Source: Acheta domesticus (Eukaryota > Arthropoda > Insecta > Orthoptera > Gryllidae). From it: a stretch of DNA of 64,000 bases. The stretch covers positions 213,934,065 to 213,998,064 of the forward strand of contig JAHLJT010000631.1 of the NCBI GenBank assembly GCA_031308135.1, read 5' to 3'. This document shows positions 46,621 to 57,444 of this stretch, in pieces. The notes beneath the pieces were generated by a model. It saw only the letters and a list, made by a program, of their open reading frames with translations. It searched no databases and was not told the DNA's origin. A program made the position numbers and the translations under genes. Numbering within the stretch: position 1 is the first letter of the stretch; the number at the start of each line of letters is the position of its first letter.

Positions 46621-47176
46621 GGGAGAGATGGCTCAGTGCATCAACCTGATGTCACTGCAGTCCCTCTGACCGGGAGGTCCTAGGTTCGAGTCCCGACGGC
46701 GGCAGGATTTTCGACTCTAGCTTGTCAGCTAGGTCGAATTCAGTCGCTGTCTGGAGGAGAATTCTAGCGGCCGGCTGCTCTGATCGGTACTTTTCCGTGG
46801 TTTCTGCGATCAACACCAGGCGAATGCCGGAGCAGTACCGTAACAAAAGGGCCACGGACCGTGCGCGATCTGTCCTTCCTCTTCCTTGTCCTATCCTCTC
46901 CTCTTACACACACACTTACACTAACATGCACTACACTACCACACATGCCGGTAGACCGGTCGGGAGGCTACAGCTTGTCCCGGCTGGGGCGGTGCCCCGC
47001 TGGTGGGAGATACTTGTTGAGGTCCTACCGCTAGTCGACGGTAGGTCGACTCAAGATCTCGCCATCCAGCGGGGAAAAGATCATCGCCACCTCCCGAGAA
47101 GAAACACGCACTACACGTACGGGACTAATGACCAAAGTAGTTGACGCGCCCGGAAACACGAATCAATCAATCAACC
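46621..47176 (+). mobile_element. long tRNA-derived SINE, copy B (most complete)
   Basis: A tRNA-like head begins GGGAGAGATGGCTCAGTGC (A-box match TGGCTCAGTGC at about 46629). The B box GGTTCGAGTCC lies at about 46683. About 450 bp of body follows with recognisable blocks (TCTGGAGGAGAATTCTAGCG, AGGCGAATGCCGGAGCAGTA, a CTTACACACACACTTACACT run, GACCGGTCGGGAGG, GCGGGGAAAAGATCATCGCC). It ends with an (AATC)n tail. This copy defines the family in the window (copies A, C, D, E and head-only F). No target duplication was clear. Confidence 0.85.
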
Positions 47177-47184
47177 AAAGGAGT

Positions 47185-50100
47185 TCAAAATAATTACGGA
47201 AGATTATGATGGTATTCCGGGGTGCCTCGCTCCACCCCACATCTTCGGCTTATACTGTTACACGTCTTCCCTTCTATGTTGAAGAACTCAGTATCAAGTA
47301 GTATGATTGAAGCTGTGCTTCTTTCAAGTTTATAATAGCTATAAGTTACGATTCGAGTTTAATAAAGTTTCAGTAGGTAGTTTTCGTGATTTGTTCGAAG
47401 TACGAAAGAAGAAATGAAGTAATGGGATAAGGATTTATAATGTATTCTCAATCATATTCGAGACAGACAAAATATGTCTGGTCAAAAGTCGCGTAAAAGG
47501 GTTCATTGAAACTCATATGTGGATGATAACGATTATAAAAATAAACCACAAGGTGAAAAGGAAACCAAATAATTGCAAAAAGAGAAAAAGTATAGAATTG
47601 TATTTAAGTTATAGACCAACCGTTTTCAAATTTATTCACAGAATTTTGATTCAGAACGTGAAAATATTAACACACTTTTTTATTGCATTAAATCCTTTTT
47701 GAAATAAAAAACACTTTCTGAAAGCTCATAAAATTTTGCAATGAATGTAATCTTTATTGACCAATTAGCTGATTCAATTTCTACAATTCGAATAAACTGG
47801 AATAGGAATTATTTCCAATTGCAGTTCTTAAAGAGGTTAAAATAAAGTTTGCTCTATCTTATTCGTTATTCTTCTAATTAATATGAGCATCTCTGGAATG
47901 TAAATGTTATATAAAAGAGCAACTAATTTTTATTAAAACTTTGAAAAATTTAACGTCTTCGTAATGAAATTCTAGCAAGCTGAAAATGGCGTACTTGTTC
48001 GCAAAATTGTTCAGTGAAAAGGGTTTTAGATGAAATGAGCCATAGAAAATGAACTCTGCGTCCACAATTTTTCACCCGCAAATTAGCTTTAAAGGTGCCG
48101 TTGAGGAAGGCGTTGGCAGAGAGTGCAAAGAAGAGTAGAAGTAATGATGACGTCGATGAGCAAAAAAAAGGGCGAAAAGAAAGTGACGAAGTTGATGTGA
48201 AGAAAATAAGGACAAAAGCATTTAAGACTTAATAAGAGAAGACGAAAATAAGAGAAAAATAAGAATAAAGTCAAAGAAAGATTGACGTCCCAGGAAGAGA
48301 GAATGCTGAAAATGGAAATAAAATAGTGAAAGAGATGGGAAAAAGGAAATAAGCTGCTGAGATATATATAAAAGAACAGATACAATACAGAAGGAGGGAT
48401 GAAGGGTGAAGTCGGCGCGCGAAAGTGAGGGATAAATCTGGATCCGAGATGGCTACAGCTCCAGTAGCGCCTGCCTGCTGCAGACATGGAGGGATGGAGC
48501 TTTACCAAGCACAAAAGTATATCCGCAAAACTTTCTGATGCAATACTAAGAAACACATCAAAAGTTCCGAACAAACGAACTCAATATGGAAGGCACGGAT
48601 AGCTGTCCCATCGGAAATGGTGAAGAGATATAAGGCACGACCCGTAACTCAATTTATCATTCAGGAATCTTTGCTGTAGTTGGCGTTACAGATTCCTCTG
48701 CCAAAAGTTCGGGACAGCCTCATTTTTCCGACAGCTTTGGGACAGTCGCTTCATCATAGAGGTATTGAGCGGTAGTTTCTTGACTTGTGTGATGTCTGAA
48801 ATCTATACGCCAACAGCAGAAAACTCGATACACATAAATCACAATGCGGTCAACGCATATCTGTCAGCTGTCGCAAATCCATATTCTCTTAACCCAAAAC
48901 CACGACATCTTCCTTCATTCCGAAAGGGCATTTGGGCCGTTTCTTCACTACCTAACGTCTCTACTTACAGAATAAATATATAAAAAGTGATTTGGTTTAA
49001 GCAAATATTGCAACCGTTATTGACGTTGATGTATGACAGTATATCTTGATTCACTTGAATTGTTGGAGAATTTTAACAGCAACTGATTGTGAAAAGAAAT
49101 TGATTACGATTAATAAAAGATGATGAAGGGATCATCAGGACAATGAAAGAAGTTTCTGATTTATGTAGGTGATTAATTTAAAACCTGAAAATTATTCAGA
49201 TTCAAAATATTAAAATGGTGGCTAAAATTATGACAATGTTTATTGTGCCAATAACAAAACAAAATTAATTAACTCTTAAAATTATTATTACAAAAAGCAT
49301 AATAAAATAATATTTTATAACATAAGGCCAATTTTCATTAAAATCGAAGATTTTCATAATTATCGATTATAGATTATTAAGCCCTAGAATGATTCGATAT
49401 TGTTCAGAAATATTTTTTGTAATCTTTTTAGTATTTCTAAAGTACAATATATAACATAATTTTCTGCTAGAAGGCCGCCACGAAATACAGCAATATTCTT
49501 TTGAAGAAAACGATTACTGTACTGGTTTCATTTCAGCCTACTGCTTGAAGGGCTATTTTAAGGAAGTAAAACGCCATTTCCTACGACTCCCTTAGAACTA
49601 TTCAAAGAAGCCCGAAGCCAGTGATTTCAAAGCAAACTCGACGGCGATCTCCTTGGAAAACGACGTCCGACATTGTGAAGGAAAAAGGGCGGAGGAATCG
49701 GAACGGAAATAAGTCCGAAGCCCTTACGGAAAAGCTGCGTGGCGAGGGGCGCGCCGAATTCGTGGCTTGGTGTAGCGGAATCGGATCAGGGAGAAAGCAC
49801 ATGTCCCGGGCAACTGCCGAGTGGCGCGGTGCGGTGGGCAGCTCTGCCCAGAGGCGTGCAAGGCAGACGGTAACTCGCTCGCACTCCGGACAATGTTTTG
49901 CACTGGAAAGCAGAATAAACATACATGTAATTCGCTTTTATTCTCGGTCGCACATATTTTGTCAATTATTCACAGCGGAGGGTGTAGATTTGTGTGTGAG
50001 TTATTTGGCTGAGTGCGCCGTTTTTTAAGGGAAGGGGAATATGTTCAAATCAAAATAAAATATCTGAAAAATAATAAATTAAAAATACTAAGCTATGATT

Positions 50101-50490
50101 TTTTCATTTGAATGTCAAGCGCTGTTTTTAAAATATTTAAGTATTTTGAAGCATAAATCAACCAACAAAATGTATAACAATAGGTCGTAAACAATTCCTA
50201 GTATTTCGAATGTACCTTCATGGTATGTAATAATTGTATTCAATCACATATATTTTACAATTTATGTTCGAATTTTCAGTGGTGATTGTGAATCAGTTAA
50301 ACCAATATTTCATTTACGGTCACAAATATTGGTATCCAAATACAAAATAATATTTAAATTAATAAACAAATAAAAAGTATCTGAAATGTTTCTTAAATTT
50401 AAGTAAATGAATTATTTCATAAGCGCTTAATACATTGTATTTACTGTAACAATTAGTGATGGGCAAAATTGTTTTCAAAGACTAAATCCG
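47185..50490. other. non-coding stretch
   Basis: Mostly AT-rich. A purine-rich patch lies at about 48100-48400 (AGAAGAGTAGAAG-like) and a GC-moderate patch at about 49600-50030. Open frames on both strands (up to 161 codons on minus at 48089-48574, 135 on plus at 49621-50028) lack any recognised domain and I do not support them as genes. Confidence 0.45.
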
Positions 50491-50499
50491 CGACTGGAA

Positions 50500-50735
50500 T
50501 ATGGCGTAATAGGAAGCCCCATGATAATCTCGCGCGGCAACCGCGTGCAAGTGGGAAGCGGGGGCGCATTTTGCACGCCTCGAGCCTCCGCGCCGCGCCG
50601 CGCAGAGCGGAGGCGAAGGCGCCGGATCAGCGGGCGCGGGGCTGCAGCTAACGCAGGTGTCAGGCGGAGAGAAAGCGCGGTAATAGGCAGCGGGGCGGGG
50701 GCTTTCAAGAAGCCATCAGGCGCGGGAGCAGGGGT
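50500..50735. promoter_or_regulatory. CpG-rich sequence downstream of candidate exon
   Basis: CpG-dense and non-repetitive. On the minus strand it lies immediately 3' of the stop codon at 50736-50738, so it would be 3' UTR of that candidate, or an independent island. Confidence 0.35.
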
Positions 50736-50867
50736 TTACGGGATGCTCTCCTGCTCCAAATAGAAGTCATCTACGTGCTGGAAATCGAATACTGCGCTTC
50801 CGGTGGAGCCGAAGGCGCTGACTTCGTCGATGTCGACGACGTCTTCTCCTCCGGAGGCGGGCGCGGG

Positions 50868-50934
<67 letters not shown>

Positions 50935-51039
50935 GTCGACGAAAGCGCTTGTGTGTACGCCGGAGGTGGAAGAGACGACGGGGCGTCTGTGGCTGAAGCA
51001 GGCGTGTCGCAGCAACGTGCTTTAGTTGGAGTGAGGTAA
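50736..51039 (-). CDS. candidate terminal exon, polyalanine and acidic C-terminus (partial)
   Basis: On the minus strand an acceptor-like TTTTCTAG at about 51040-51047 opens a frame that runs about 100 codons to TAA at 50736-50738. It reads a Ser/Thr/Pro-rich part (SATDAPSSLPPPAYTQALSS), about 22 alanines encoded by (GCC)n (50866-50932), APAPASGG, then an acidic tail EDVVDIDEVSAF and, after a short gap, a tail with DFQHVDDFYLEQESIP and a stop. Codons outside the alanine run keep G/C in third positions and the tail is not repetitive, unlike other GC-rich frames here. Such composition is usual in transcription factors. I could not name the protein. Upstream exons would lie at higher coordinates. 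Confidence 0.45.
50866..50932. repeat. (GGC)n microsatellite
   Basis: About 22 near-pure GGC units. On the minus strand in the candidate exon it encodes polyalanine. Confidence 0.9.
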
Positions 51040-51044
51040 CTAGA

Positions 51045-51300
51045 AAACCTCGTAGTCGTTGCGAATGAATTGGTGGTTGTGGAAATATTTTATTTTTACA
51101 ATATTGGCAACCAAGGAAGAGCTTTTAACTGTGGGGAAAATGAGTAACGAGTACATTTGTTAGATCAGTAGATGTCTGAAAATGGTAAAATTGATTTTAT
51201 GGTAATGAAGATGTCTATGAAGTGGTTGAGTTTGTGCTAGTGGAGATATTTTATAGATAGGAGGTGTTGAGCAAGAGTATAATTAAACGTGAAGTGACGC
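51045..51300. other. non-coding stretch
   Basis: AT-rich. If the exon at 50736-51039 is real, this is its upstream intron. No branch point was fixed. Confidence 0.4.
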
Positions 51301-51309
51301 TTTTAACGA

Positions 51310-52030
51310 ACCTCTTCGTGAAGATACAATCGACGTGAAGGAAGGAACGTCGTCCGATTAAGCGGGAGGGAGAGGCGAGCCTGGGTGCGATAGGGCGCGG
51401 CTGTGATCGAGGCCTCACGCGGCGGCGGGGGCGAGAGCAGCGGTTGGGCCCGAAGGGCGAGGGGGGGGCGGTGCGCCGCATCTTGTGCGACCCGCACCTC
51501 ATTGTGAAGCTGCCGTTTGCACGCACGCCTTCGCAAGCCTCCCGCGCCGCTCCGGCATCTCTCCCGCCCCCGAGCCCCGCCCCCGGGCTCTGTTGTCCCC
51601 CTCCACTTCTCACCCTCCCTTCCCTTCGCGCCCACCCCCGCGCAGTTTCAGCATCCCGCCCACCTCCAGGCCCGCCCCTGGGTCGCACCCCTAGGCCCTG
51701 TCCACTCCCCAACCCTCTCCTTCCTCCACGGCCCGTCCTTGCTCCCGTTCCTGCGCAATTCCCTGCCACGCCAGCATCCCACCCGCCCCTGCCCCCTCCT
51801 GGGTCGCAGCTCTAGGCCACACTGCCCCCTCCGACCCCGCTTTTGCTCTCGTCCCTGCGCAATTCCCAAGCCACCCATTCCGCTTCAGCATCGCCCCCCC
51901 CCCCCGGGGTCCCGCTGCCCTCCTCTACTTCCCCCGCCCCCGCCGCTCCCGAGCCTCTGCCCGTCCTCGCCCCCGCCCCCGCCCCTGCGCAGTTCCCTAC
52001 TCGCCCCGTGCAGCACTTCTCACTTCGGCA
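51310..52030. promoter_or_regulatory. CpG-rich, then C-rich island
   Basis: Non-repetitive CpG-rich at 51310-51530. Then about 450 bp of C-biased plus strand (CCCGCCCACC, CCGCCCCTGCGCAATTCCC) with loosely repeated CTGCGCAATTCC blocks near 51750, 51855 and 51985. Long frames on both strands are Pro- or Gly/Arg-rich and unconvincing. Confidence 0.45.
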
Positions 52031-52039
52031 GACATTCAC

Positions 52040-53445
52040 CTGTTCGGAACATGTGCTGTTTTTTTTTCGCCCTCAAAGGGGCCTACGAGTCCCTGAATGA
52101 GGTCGTTCCTGCAAAAACAGGACACGAAATGTCATCAAAGTACACGCTCTACTGGTCTTGTGATGAACCAAGTAAAGAATGTTCAAGTTAGTTCAAAAAA
52201 TATGTCAAGTTCTGAGTATTAACTCCTTTTTGTGCTGTACAGTATTATCTACCAATGTTACTACATAGTATCATTTACCCTGTTGGAATTATCGGCTTCA
52301 AATACAGGGATAAATGAACAATTGTTTTATTAACCGAGTTTGGTCATTGAACTAAAAAAGATAGTAAAAAATTATAACATTCCCTTCTCCCATAATGTAA
52401 GTTGAAGAACTGAAAGATCTTTTCTTGCTAGGTGAAAGCCATTTTATGTATCAGGTAACAGAACAAAATTTCTAATAAATCCCGCTGCAATCCAGTGCGA
52501 ATTTTTCTGCTTTCCACATTGAACAAAGTTCAGTCGAGACGCATGAATAGGAATCTCTCCATAATTGTTATTTAAGCGAGATACTCACCAAGATGTTGAA
52601 ATACAACTATTTTTTTAATTTAATTACATCCGAGCGCATTTTATTGAGAAGCGAAGAAACGTAAAAGTTAATTACAATTTAATGAACTCATTTTGAACAA
52701 CTACATTCTTAAATGCTAAATTCGTAGAGTTTGATTCAAGGAACGTTAAATACTGTATAAAGTCTAGACGGCACATTCGTGGAAAGAAAAATCTTCGTAA
52801 TTTTCTAATCGAAACAATTATATTAAAATCCAATATTGAAATGATTTACTAAAATTTTCCCTATCAAAGGAAAGCACAGATATAAACCATTTACAGTGAT
52901 TTAATTGGATTGAATTATACACTTTATGAAATGCATAAAGCGATATACATTCATGGTATGGTAGTAGTCATCGTTAAAAATGTTAAACACAGATATTACT
53001 CAAGCTTCATTTAGATAATTTTTCTCATTATTTTGCAAAATTTGTTACAGTAAACAACGGCAATGCCAATTAAGTTTAATTTGTGACATTTTCGTTAATA
53101 TAAATTAAATTATACTAATTCAATTTAATTCACCTCTCCAAATTACAAAACCTATTTAAAATACATTATAACTGCTTAAGCAGTCTACGAAAGAGGTTCT
53201 TCTAAAAAAAGGAAGAATATAAATTACGCCTTTCTACTAAACTCTGCCCAAGAAAAACATGAAGTGTAATTTATCGATATAGTTAAGGTCCATTATATTC
53301 TAAAATAAAAATAAAACGTAACAAAAGCATTTCGTCCGCAATCTGAACCTATACGAATGGTCTATACAGTCAATATTTCCCAAATCAAAAAACGTTGACC
53401 CAGAACCGGGGATGAAACTGCACATTACTGACAATCAGGGAGCAT
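52040..53445. other. AT-rich non-coding stretch
   Basis: No gene, RNA or repeat recognised. Confidence 0.5.
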
Positions 53446-53449
53446 CGTG

Positions 53450-53880
53450 TAAAACGTGGCAACTGCCGCCCGCGAGCGACGTTGGCGCGCGCGAATCCGC
53501 GCGCAGCTCTCGCACAAAAGCCCCCAACTTCCCGCGCGGCCCCGTGCTCCCCACCCCGCGCCGCCCCCGCGCTGCCCCCGCGCCGCCCCCGCGCCGCCCC
53601 CGCGCCGCCCCCGCGCCGCCCCCGCGCCGCCCCCGCGCCGCCCCCGCGCCGCCCCGCGCCGCCCACCGCTACCACCACAGCCGCCCACCGCTGCCACCCT
53701 CGTGCCGCCGCCGCGCCGCCCTCGAGCCTCCCCCCTCGCTCCGCTCCCGCAGCGCCCCCGACGCCCCCCGCGCCCCCCCCGCGACCCCCGCCCCGCCCCC
53801 GCGCCACCCCCGCCCTGCCCCTGCCCGCCCCCCGCGCGCCCACTCCCACTCCAGGGGAGGACAGCGTGCGGAACAAAGAG
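53450..53880. promoter_or_regulatory. CpG island with 12-bp C-rich array
   Basis: CpG-dense block. The centre (53556-53660) is a CGCCCCCGCGCC-type array and the rest is mixed. The Ala/Pro- and Gly/Arg-rich frames up to 226 codons are repeat-driven. Confidence 0.45.
53556..53660. repeat. 12-bp minisatellite
   Basis: About eight units of CCCGCGCCGCCC. Confidence 0.8.
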
Positions 53881-53884
53881 CAAT

Positions 53885-54435
53885 CGCGCGGCCTTCCGCC
53901 GGCCAGGAGCAGAAAGGGAGGCTAACGAGGGGCGAGAAGGTGAGCAAGAGCGCCAGCTGGGAAGAACAAAGGAAGGCGGCAACCCGCAGAAGGCATATGT
54001 ATGAAGAAAAAAGAGAAAAAGTAGTAACAGACTGCAAAGAATATGTAACGGAGGAGAAAGTTGGAATCTGCAAAATTATAAGAGGGAAATGAAAAAGAAT
54101 GATTGGGTGAAAAATACTGCCGCAACAAGAAGAAACCTACAGTGGAAGGAAGGGAGCAATCGCGTCTAGAAGAAAAAAGTACGAAATTTAACAAATATTC
54201 GCGGATCCAGGTAAAAACTTATCAAGGGGTAAAATTTGCACGTTTAAGGGTGAAGACAAGAGGGACAATATTGTTGCCTGAAGAAGAAAACTTAGGGAGG
54301 TATATACGCGAAGGAGGAGGGAAAATGCATACGGAGAATTCGATAAAATAAGGCGAAACACCAAGAAACGAATTGATAAAGCTACGTCAAATGAAGAGAA
54401 TAAGATCAAACACGATAGAAGCAGTATCCGGGGAA
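53885..54435. other. purine-rich non-coding stretch
   Basis: A-rich purine bias on plus (GAAGAAAAAAGAGAAAAAG). Open frames are charged and low-complexity. Not called. Confidence 0.4.
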
Positions 54436-54439
54436 CAAA

Positions 54440-54815
54440 GGCCCAAGATTCCGGAGAGGTCGGGGATCGGCAGACCCGGAGAAAGGGCAGGGGCGAGAGG
54501 AAAATCAGAGCCTCGTGGCCCAGGTGGCAGGAGGACGAGGGCACTGCAGAAGGTCGCCTGCAGGTAACGCGGCGTGCTGCTGCACTGCGCCGCACGCGCC
54601 GCCGCGGGAGCCCGCACCTTCCGAATTAATCGATAAATCGCGTTAATCAAAAAGTTAATCGACTTTCAGCCGCAACCATTAATTTGCATCCCGTGCGCCC
54701 CATCGCAGCCCCGCCGCGTACGCTCGCGTCCTCTCCCCGGGTAGGGTTCGCGCAGCCAGAGCGCCGCGTAGTCTCCCAACTTCCCTCCGATCGCGTTAAG
54801 ACTGTGCAATTTATG
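54440..54815. promoter_or_regulatory. CpG island with homeodomain/POU-type motif cluster
   Basis: CpG-rich DNA containing, at about 54621-54690, GAATTAATCGATAAATCGCG, TTAATCAAAAAGTTAATCGA and CCATTAATTTGCATCCC. Within 70 bp these give several TAAT/ATTA cores, an ATCGAT, and ATTTGCAT (the POU octamer reversed). This density of AT motifs inside an island is the strongest enhancer-like signal in the window. Function is inferred. Confidence 0.4.
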
Positions 54816-54927
54816 GGCCCAATTTTTGGTCCTTGTGACACACCCTGTGTCTAAATCTTGCGACCCTTGACCTTAAATGATTCATCGGAAATTATTTTTT
54901 TGTAAGCGTTCCCCTCTTCATCGAATA

Positions 54928-55420
54928 CCGTCACTGCAATGCCTCTGACCGGGAGGTCCTAGGTTCGAGTCCCGACGGTGGCAGGGTTTTTGACACTGGC
55001 TAGATGGCTAGGTCGAGTTCTGTCACTGTCTGGAGGAGAATTCTAGCGGAGAGGTGCTTGATCAGAATTTTTCTTTGGTCATCACGAGGCGAATGCCGGA
55101 GCAGTACCCCAACAAAGTGCCAAGAACTGCGCGCGATCTTTCCTTCCCATTTCTTGTCCTATCTTTCCCCTTACTTACACACACACTTACTACACTATCA
55201 TACTTTTTGGGAGACCGGTCTGGAGCTTAGAGCTTTTTCCAGCTGGGGCGGTGACATTTTGATGAGAGATACCTGGTTGAGAATTCCCCGGTAGCCGACG
55301 GTAGGTAGGCGCCAGATCTCACCATCCAATGGCGGAATATCGCTGCAACCTGCCGCAATAAAATATCCAGTACACTTACGGTACTAATAGCATTATCAGT
55401 TGAACAGCCCAAAATCACTT
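54928..55420 (+). mobile_element. long tRNA-derived SINE, copy C
   Basis: Collinear with copy B from GTCACTGCAATGCCTCTGAC through the B box GGTTCGAGTCC (about 54962), GTCTGGAGGAGAATTCTAGC, AGGCGAATGCCGGAGCAGTA, the ACACACACTT run and the CTCACCATCCAATGGCGG block. It ends in a decayed tail. The A-box half of the head is missing or unrecognisable. Confidence 0.8.
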
Positions 55421-55579
55421 ACCATACACTCAACGAATCGACCACCGTTATCAAAAAGTTACAAGAAATGTTTTTACGACTGAATACCAAGTAGGCATAA
55501 AAGAATTTGCAGGCTTTCTCTCTTCATCTGGGATGATCGTGCTGCGTGAGTGATTTACTGCGCCATTTGGTTTTTTGTT

Positions 55580-55930
55580 TTTGTTTTGGAGAGCGGCGCG
55601 TGCGACGCCGGGGCGGGGGAGGGGGGCACAATAAAACAGAAGCGGCGGCCGCGGGCGGAGAGAGCCTCTGTGGGAGCCGCACGCGCCGGCGGCGGCGGCG
55701 CGGGCCACTCGGAGGCGGCCGTGGCTAATAGGATTACGAAGGTGGCCGTGGCGGCGGCTGCGCGATGGAGCGGGCGGGTGCCGCCGTGGAGTGGGTGATG
55801 GCGGCGGGGAGCAGGGGATGAGGCGGAAGCATGTGGTCGGAGAGGCGGCCGGTGTAGCCGCGGAGCTGTGATGCTGGCGATGGGCAGAAGGCCTCCAGGG
55901 GTGATAGTAAGAGCGGCGGCATCGTATGGA
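55580..55930. promoter_or_regulatory. CpG island (GGC-rich)
   Basis: CpG-dense with GGCGGC runs. AATAGGATTACGAAGG at about 55726 is an AT-containing islet with a GGATTA core. Frames in all directions are composition-driven. Confidence 0.4.
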
Positions 55931-56034
55931 GGTAAGGGGAGAGTGGTTCTATAGGGTGTTCCGTTTCACTTCCATTCTTTTCTGGATTCGCAGCAGTATT
56001 TCTTCTGTAAATGGATGTATTATCTAGCTTTCGT

Positions 56035-56327
56035 CCCCCGCTGGACAGTGAGATCCGGCGTCTACATATCAGTCGGCTTGCGTGTTTTCCTCTTTCACAT
56101 GTTTCCCCCATCGGAATACTGCCCCAGACGGGTCAAGTTCTAAGCTCCCATCTTGTGTGGTAAAGTAGTGCATGTACATGTAAGAGTAAGATGAGAATAT
56201 AAGGGGGTGAGAATGAGGAAGGAAAGATCGCGTGCGATCCATGGCCCGTTTGTTAGAGTACTGCTCGGGGATACCTATCGGTTAACTTAGAATTGATGGG
56301 AGAAACCACGAAAAACTACTGATCAGA
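56035..56327 (-). mobile_element. long tRNA-derived SINE, copy D (internal fragment)
   Basis: Minus-strand body of the same SINE family: CCCCGCTGGACAGTGAGATC, TCCTCTTTCACATG, ACTGCCCCAGACGGG, TCCATGGCCCGTTTGTTAGA, GGGAGAAACCACGAAAAACT. Both the tail and the tRNA head are missing. It stops abruptly at 56327, where ATCGATG-rich sequence starts, as if cut by another insertion. Confidence 0.7.
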
Positions 56328-56814
56328 TGTTTTTAAACATCGATGATCGATGATTGATGTTTTTAAATATCGATGTTTTAAAGTCGGTCCCTAACATTAA
56401 ATTTGTGCGCAAGAAAATTTAATTTGATAGTTGCTGTGAATATTAATTTATAATTAAAATTTAACAGAAAACCTAGTTATAAACATATCTTCATGTGCGA
56501 AATATGAGGAAAGACGAAGGAAATACCAAGGCATCTGGATCATCCCGGGCAAGGGATAGTCTGCTCTTTTCATCTTGGGAAGCGTTCGTTTGGTTGGAAT
56601 ATACAGTGGTACCTCCAGTTGTTATTTCATATTTTAACTTTGACAAAATTGGGATTTATGCTTCCACAAACAAAACATCAAAACCATAAAATCATCGAGC
56701 CGAAAACATCGATGTTCAAAAAACATCGGCTGCAATACATAGATGTTTAAAACGTCGATATTTCTGCAGAAACCTCGATGTTTTGGAAACTCCGACATCG
56801 ATATGGCATCCCTG
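56328..56814. mobile_element. possible hAT-like remnant with ATCGATG subterminal motifs
   Basis: ACATCGATG/AATATCGATG motifs cluster at both ends (56333-56390 and 56695-56805). Read from the right, the sequence starts CAGGGATGCCATATCGATG, the CAGGG form typical of hAT ends. The left terminus was not found, and SINE copy D abuts it. A 64-codon plus-strand frame inside (56495-56689) is not recognised. Confidence 0.4.
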
Positions 56815-57300
56815 GTATTACTCGTTCACTTTACATTTGCAGACGGCAGAATTAGGAACTAATGTTGTTTTGAAAGTGAAAGCCGGAACACACAACCGAG
56901 AATACACGAATGGTACCGATGTCAATCAGCATCTGACCAATCAGCTTTCTCCGAAGGCAGCACAAGCGCTACGGACACAGCTCACGAATTATGCCTTCCT
57001 GACAGTAAGCTGGAGTCGCGCCCTTATATAATTAAGGTAATATACAATAAAATAGATCACACCACACGCTATTCACAACATTCACGCATAATATTTTTAT
57101 TTCTTCTTTGCGCTTATCTACTGCTTAATGGTTATGTTTTTGCCCCGCTGGGGTTGTGTGTGCTGCTCACCGCCATCTATATCATATTAAACGGTCAGTA
57201 TCTACTGCAGTCGGCCGTTTCTCATTCAGTCGGCAGTGACCTCATGTAAACAGATCGTAGCGCTCCGTCTGCAAATGTAAAGTGAACGAGTAATACAGGG
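56810..57300. mobile_element. MITE with 36-bp terminal inverted repeats
   Basis: The left end CCCTGGTATTACTCGTTC, continuing to ATTTGCAGACGG at 56846, is the reverse complement of 57265-57300 with one extra base. The body of about 420 bp has no transposase. If the ends are taken at TTACTCG...CGAGTAA, the element is flanked by TA on both sides, as in Tc1/mariner. If taken at CCCTG...CAGGG, no clear duplication is seen. Exact boundaries and class are therefore open. Confidence 0.7.
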
Positions 57301-57304
57301 CTGG

Positions 57305-57440
57305 GAAGACGCTTGCCGCGCGCTCCTGTGTAGTGAATCTCGGCAATCACCGGCGAGCGGCGGCCGGTCTCGGGGGCGCGCGGTCGCGTGGCGCTCGGCG
57401 CTGGGCGACGCCACTCGCTCGAAGCGTTTCAATGGAATCT
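57305..57440. promoter_or_regulatory. small CpG-rich segment
   Basis: Short CpG-dense patch (GGCGAGCGGCGGCCGGTCTC) next to the right TIR. No exon seen. Confidence 0.3.
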
Positions 57441-57444
57441 CCGA

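Noticed and set aside
46652..46855. 67-codon minus-strand frame with LPPSGLEPRTSRSEG
   Set aside because: Antisense translation of the head of SINE copy B.
48089..48574. 161-codon minus-strand frame rich in Phe/Leu/Ser
   Set aside because: It arises from a purine-rich plus-strand tract read as pyrimidines. Not a credible membrane protein, and no start context or homology.
53385..54092. Ala/Pro- and Gly/Arg-rich frames up to 226 codons
   Set aside because: Composition of the CGCCCC array. No non-repetitive conserved segment seen.
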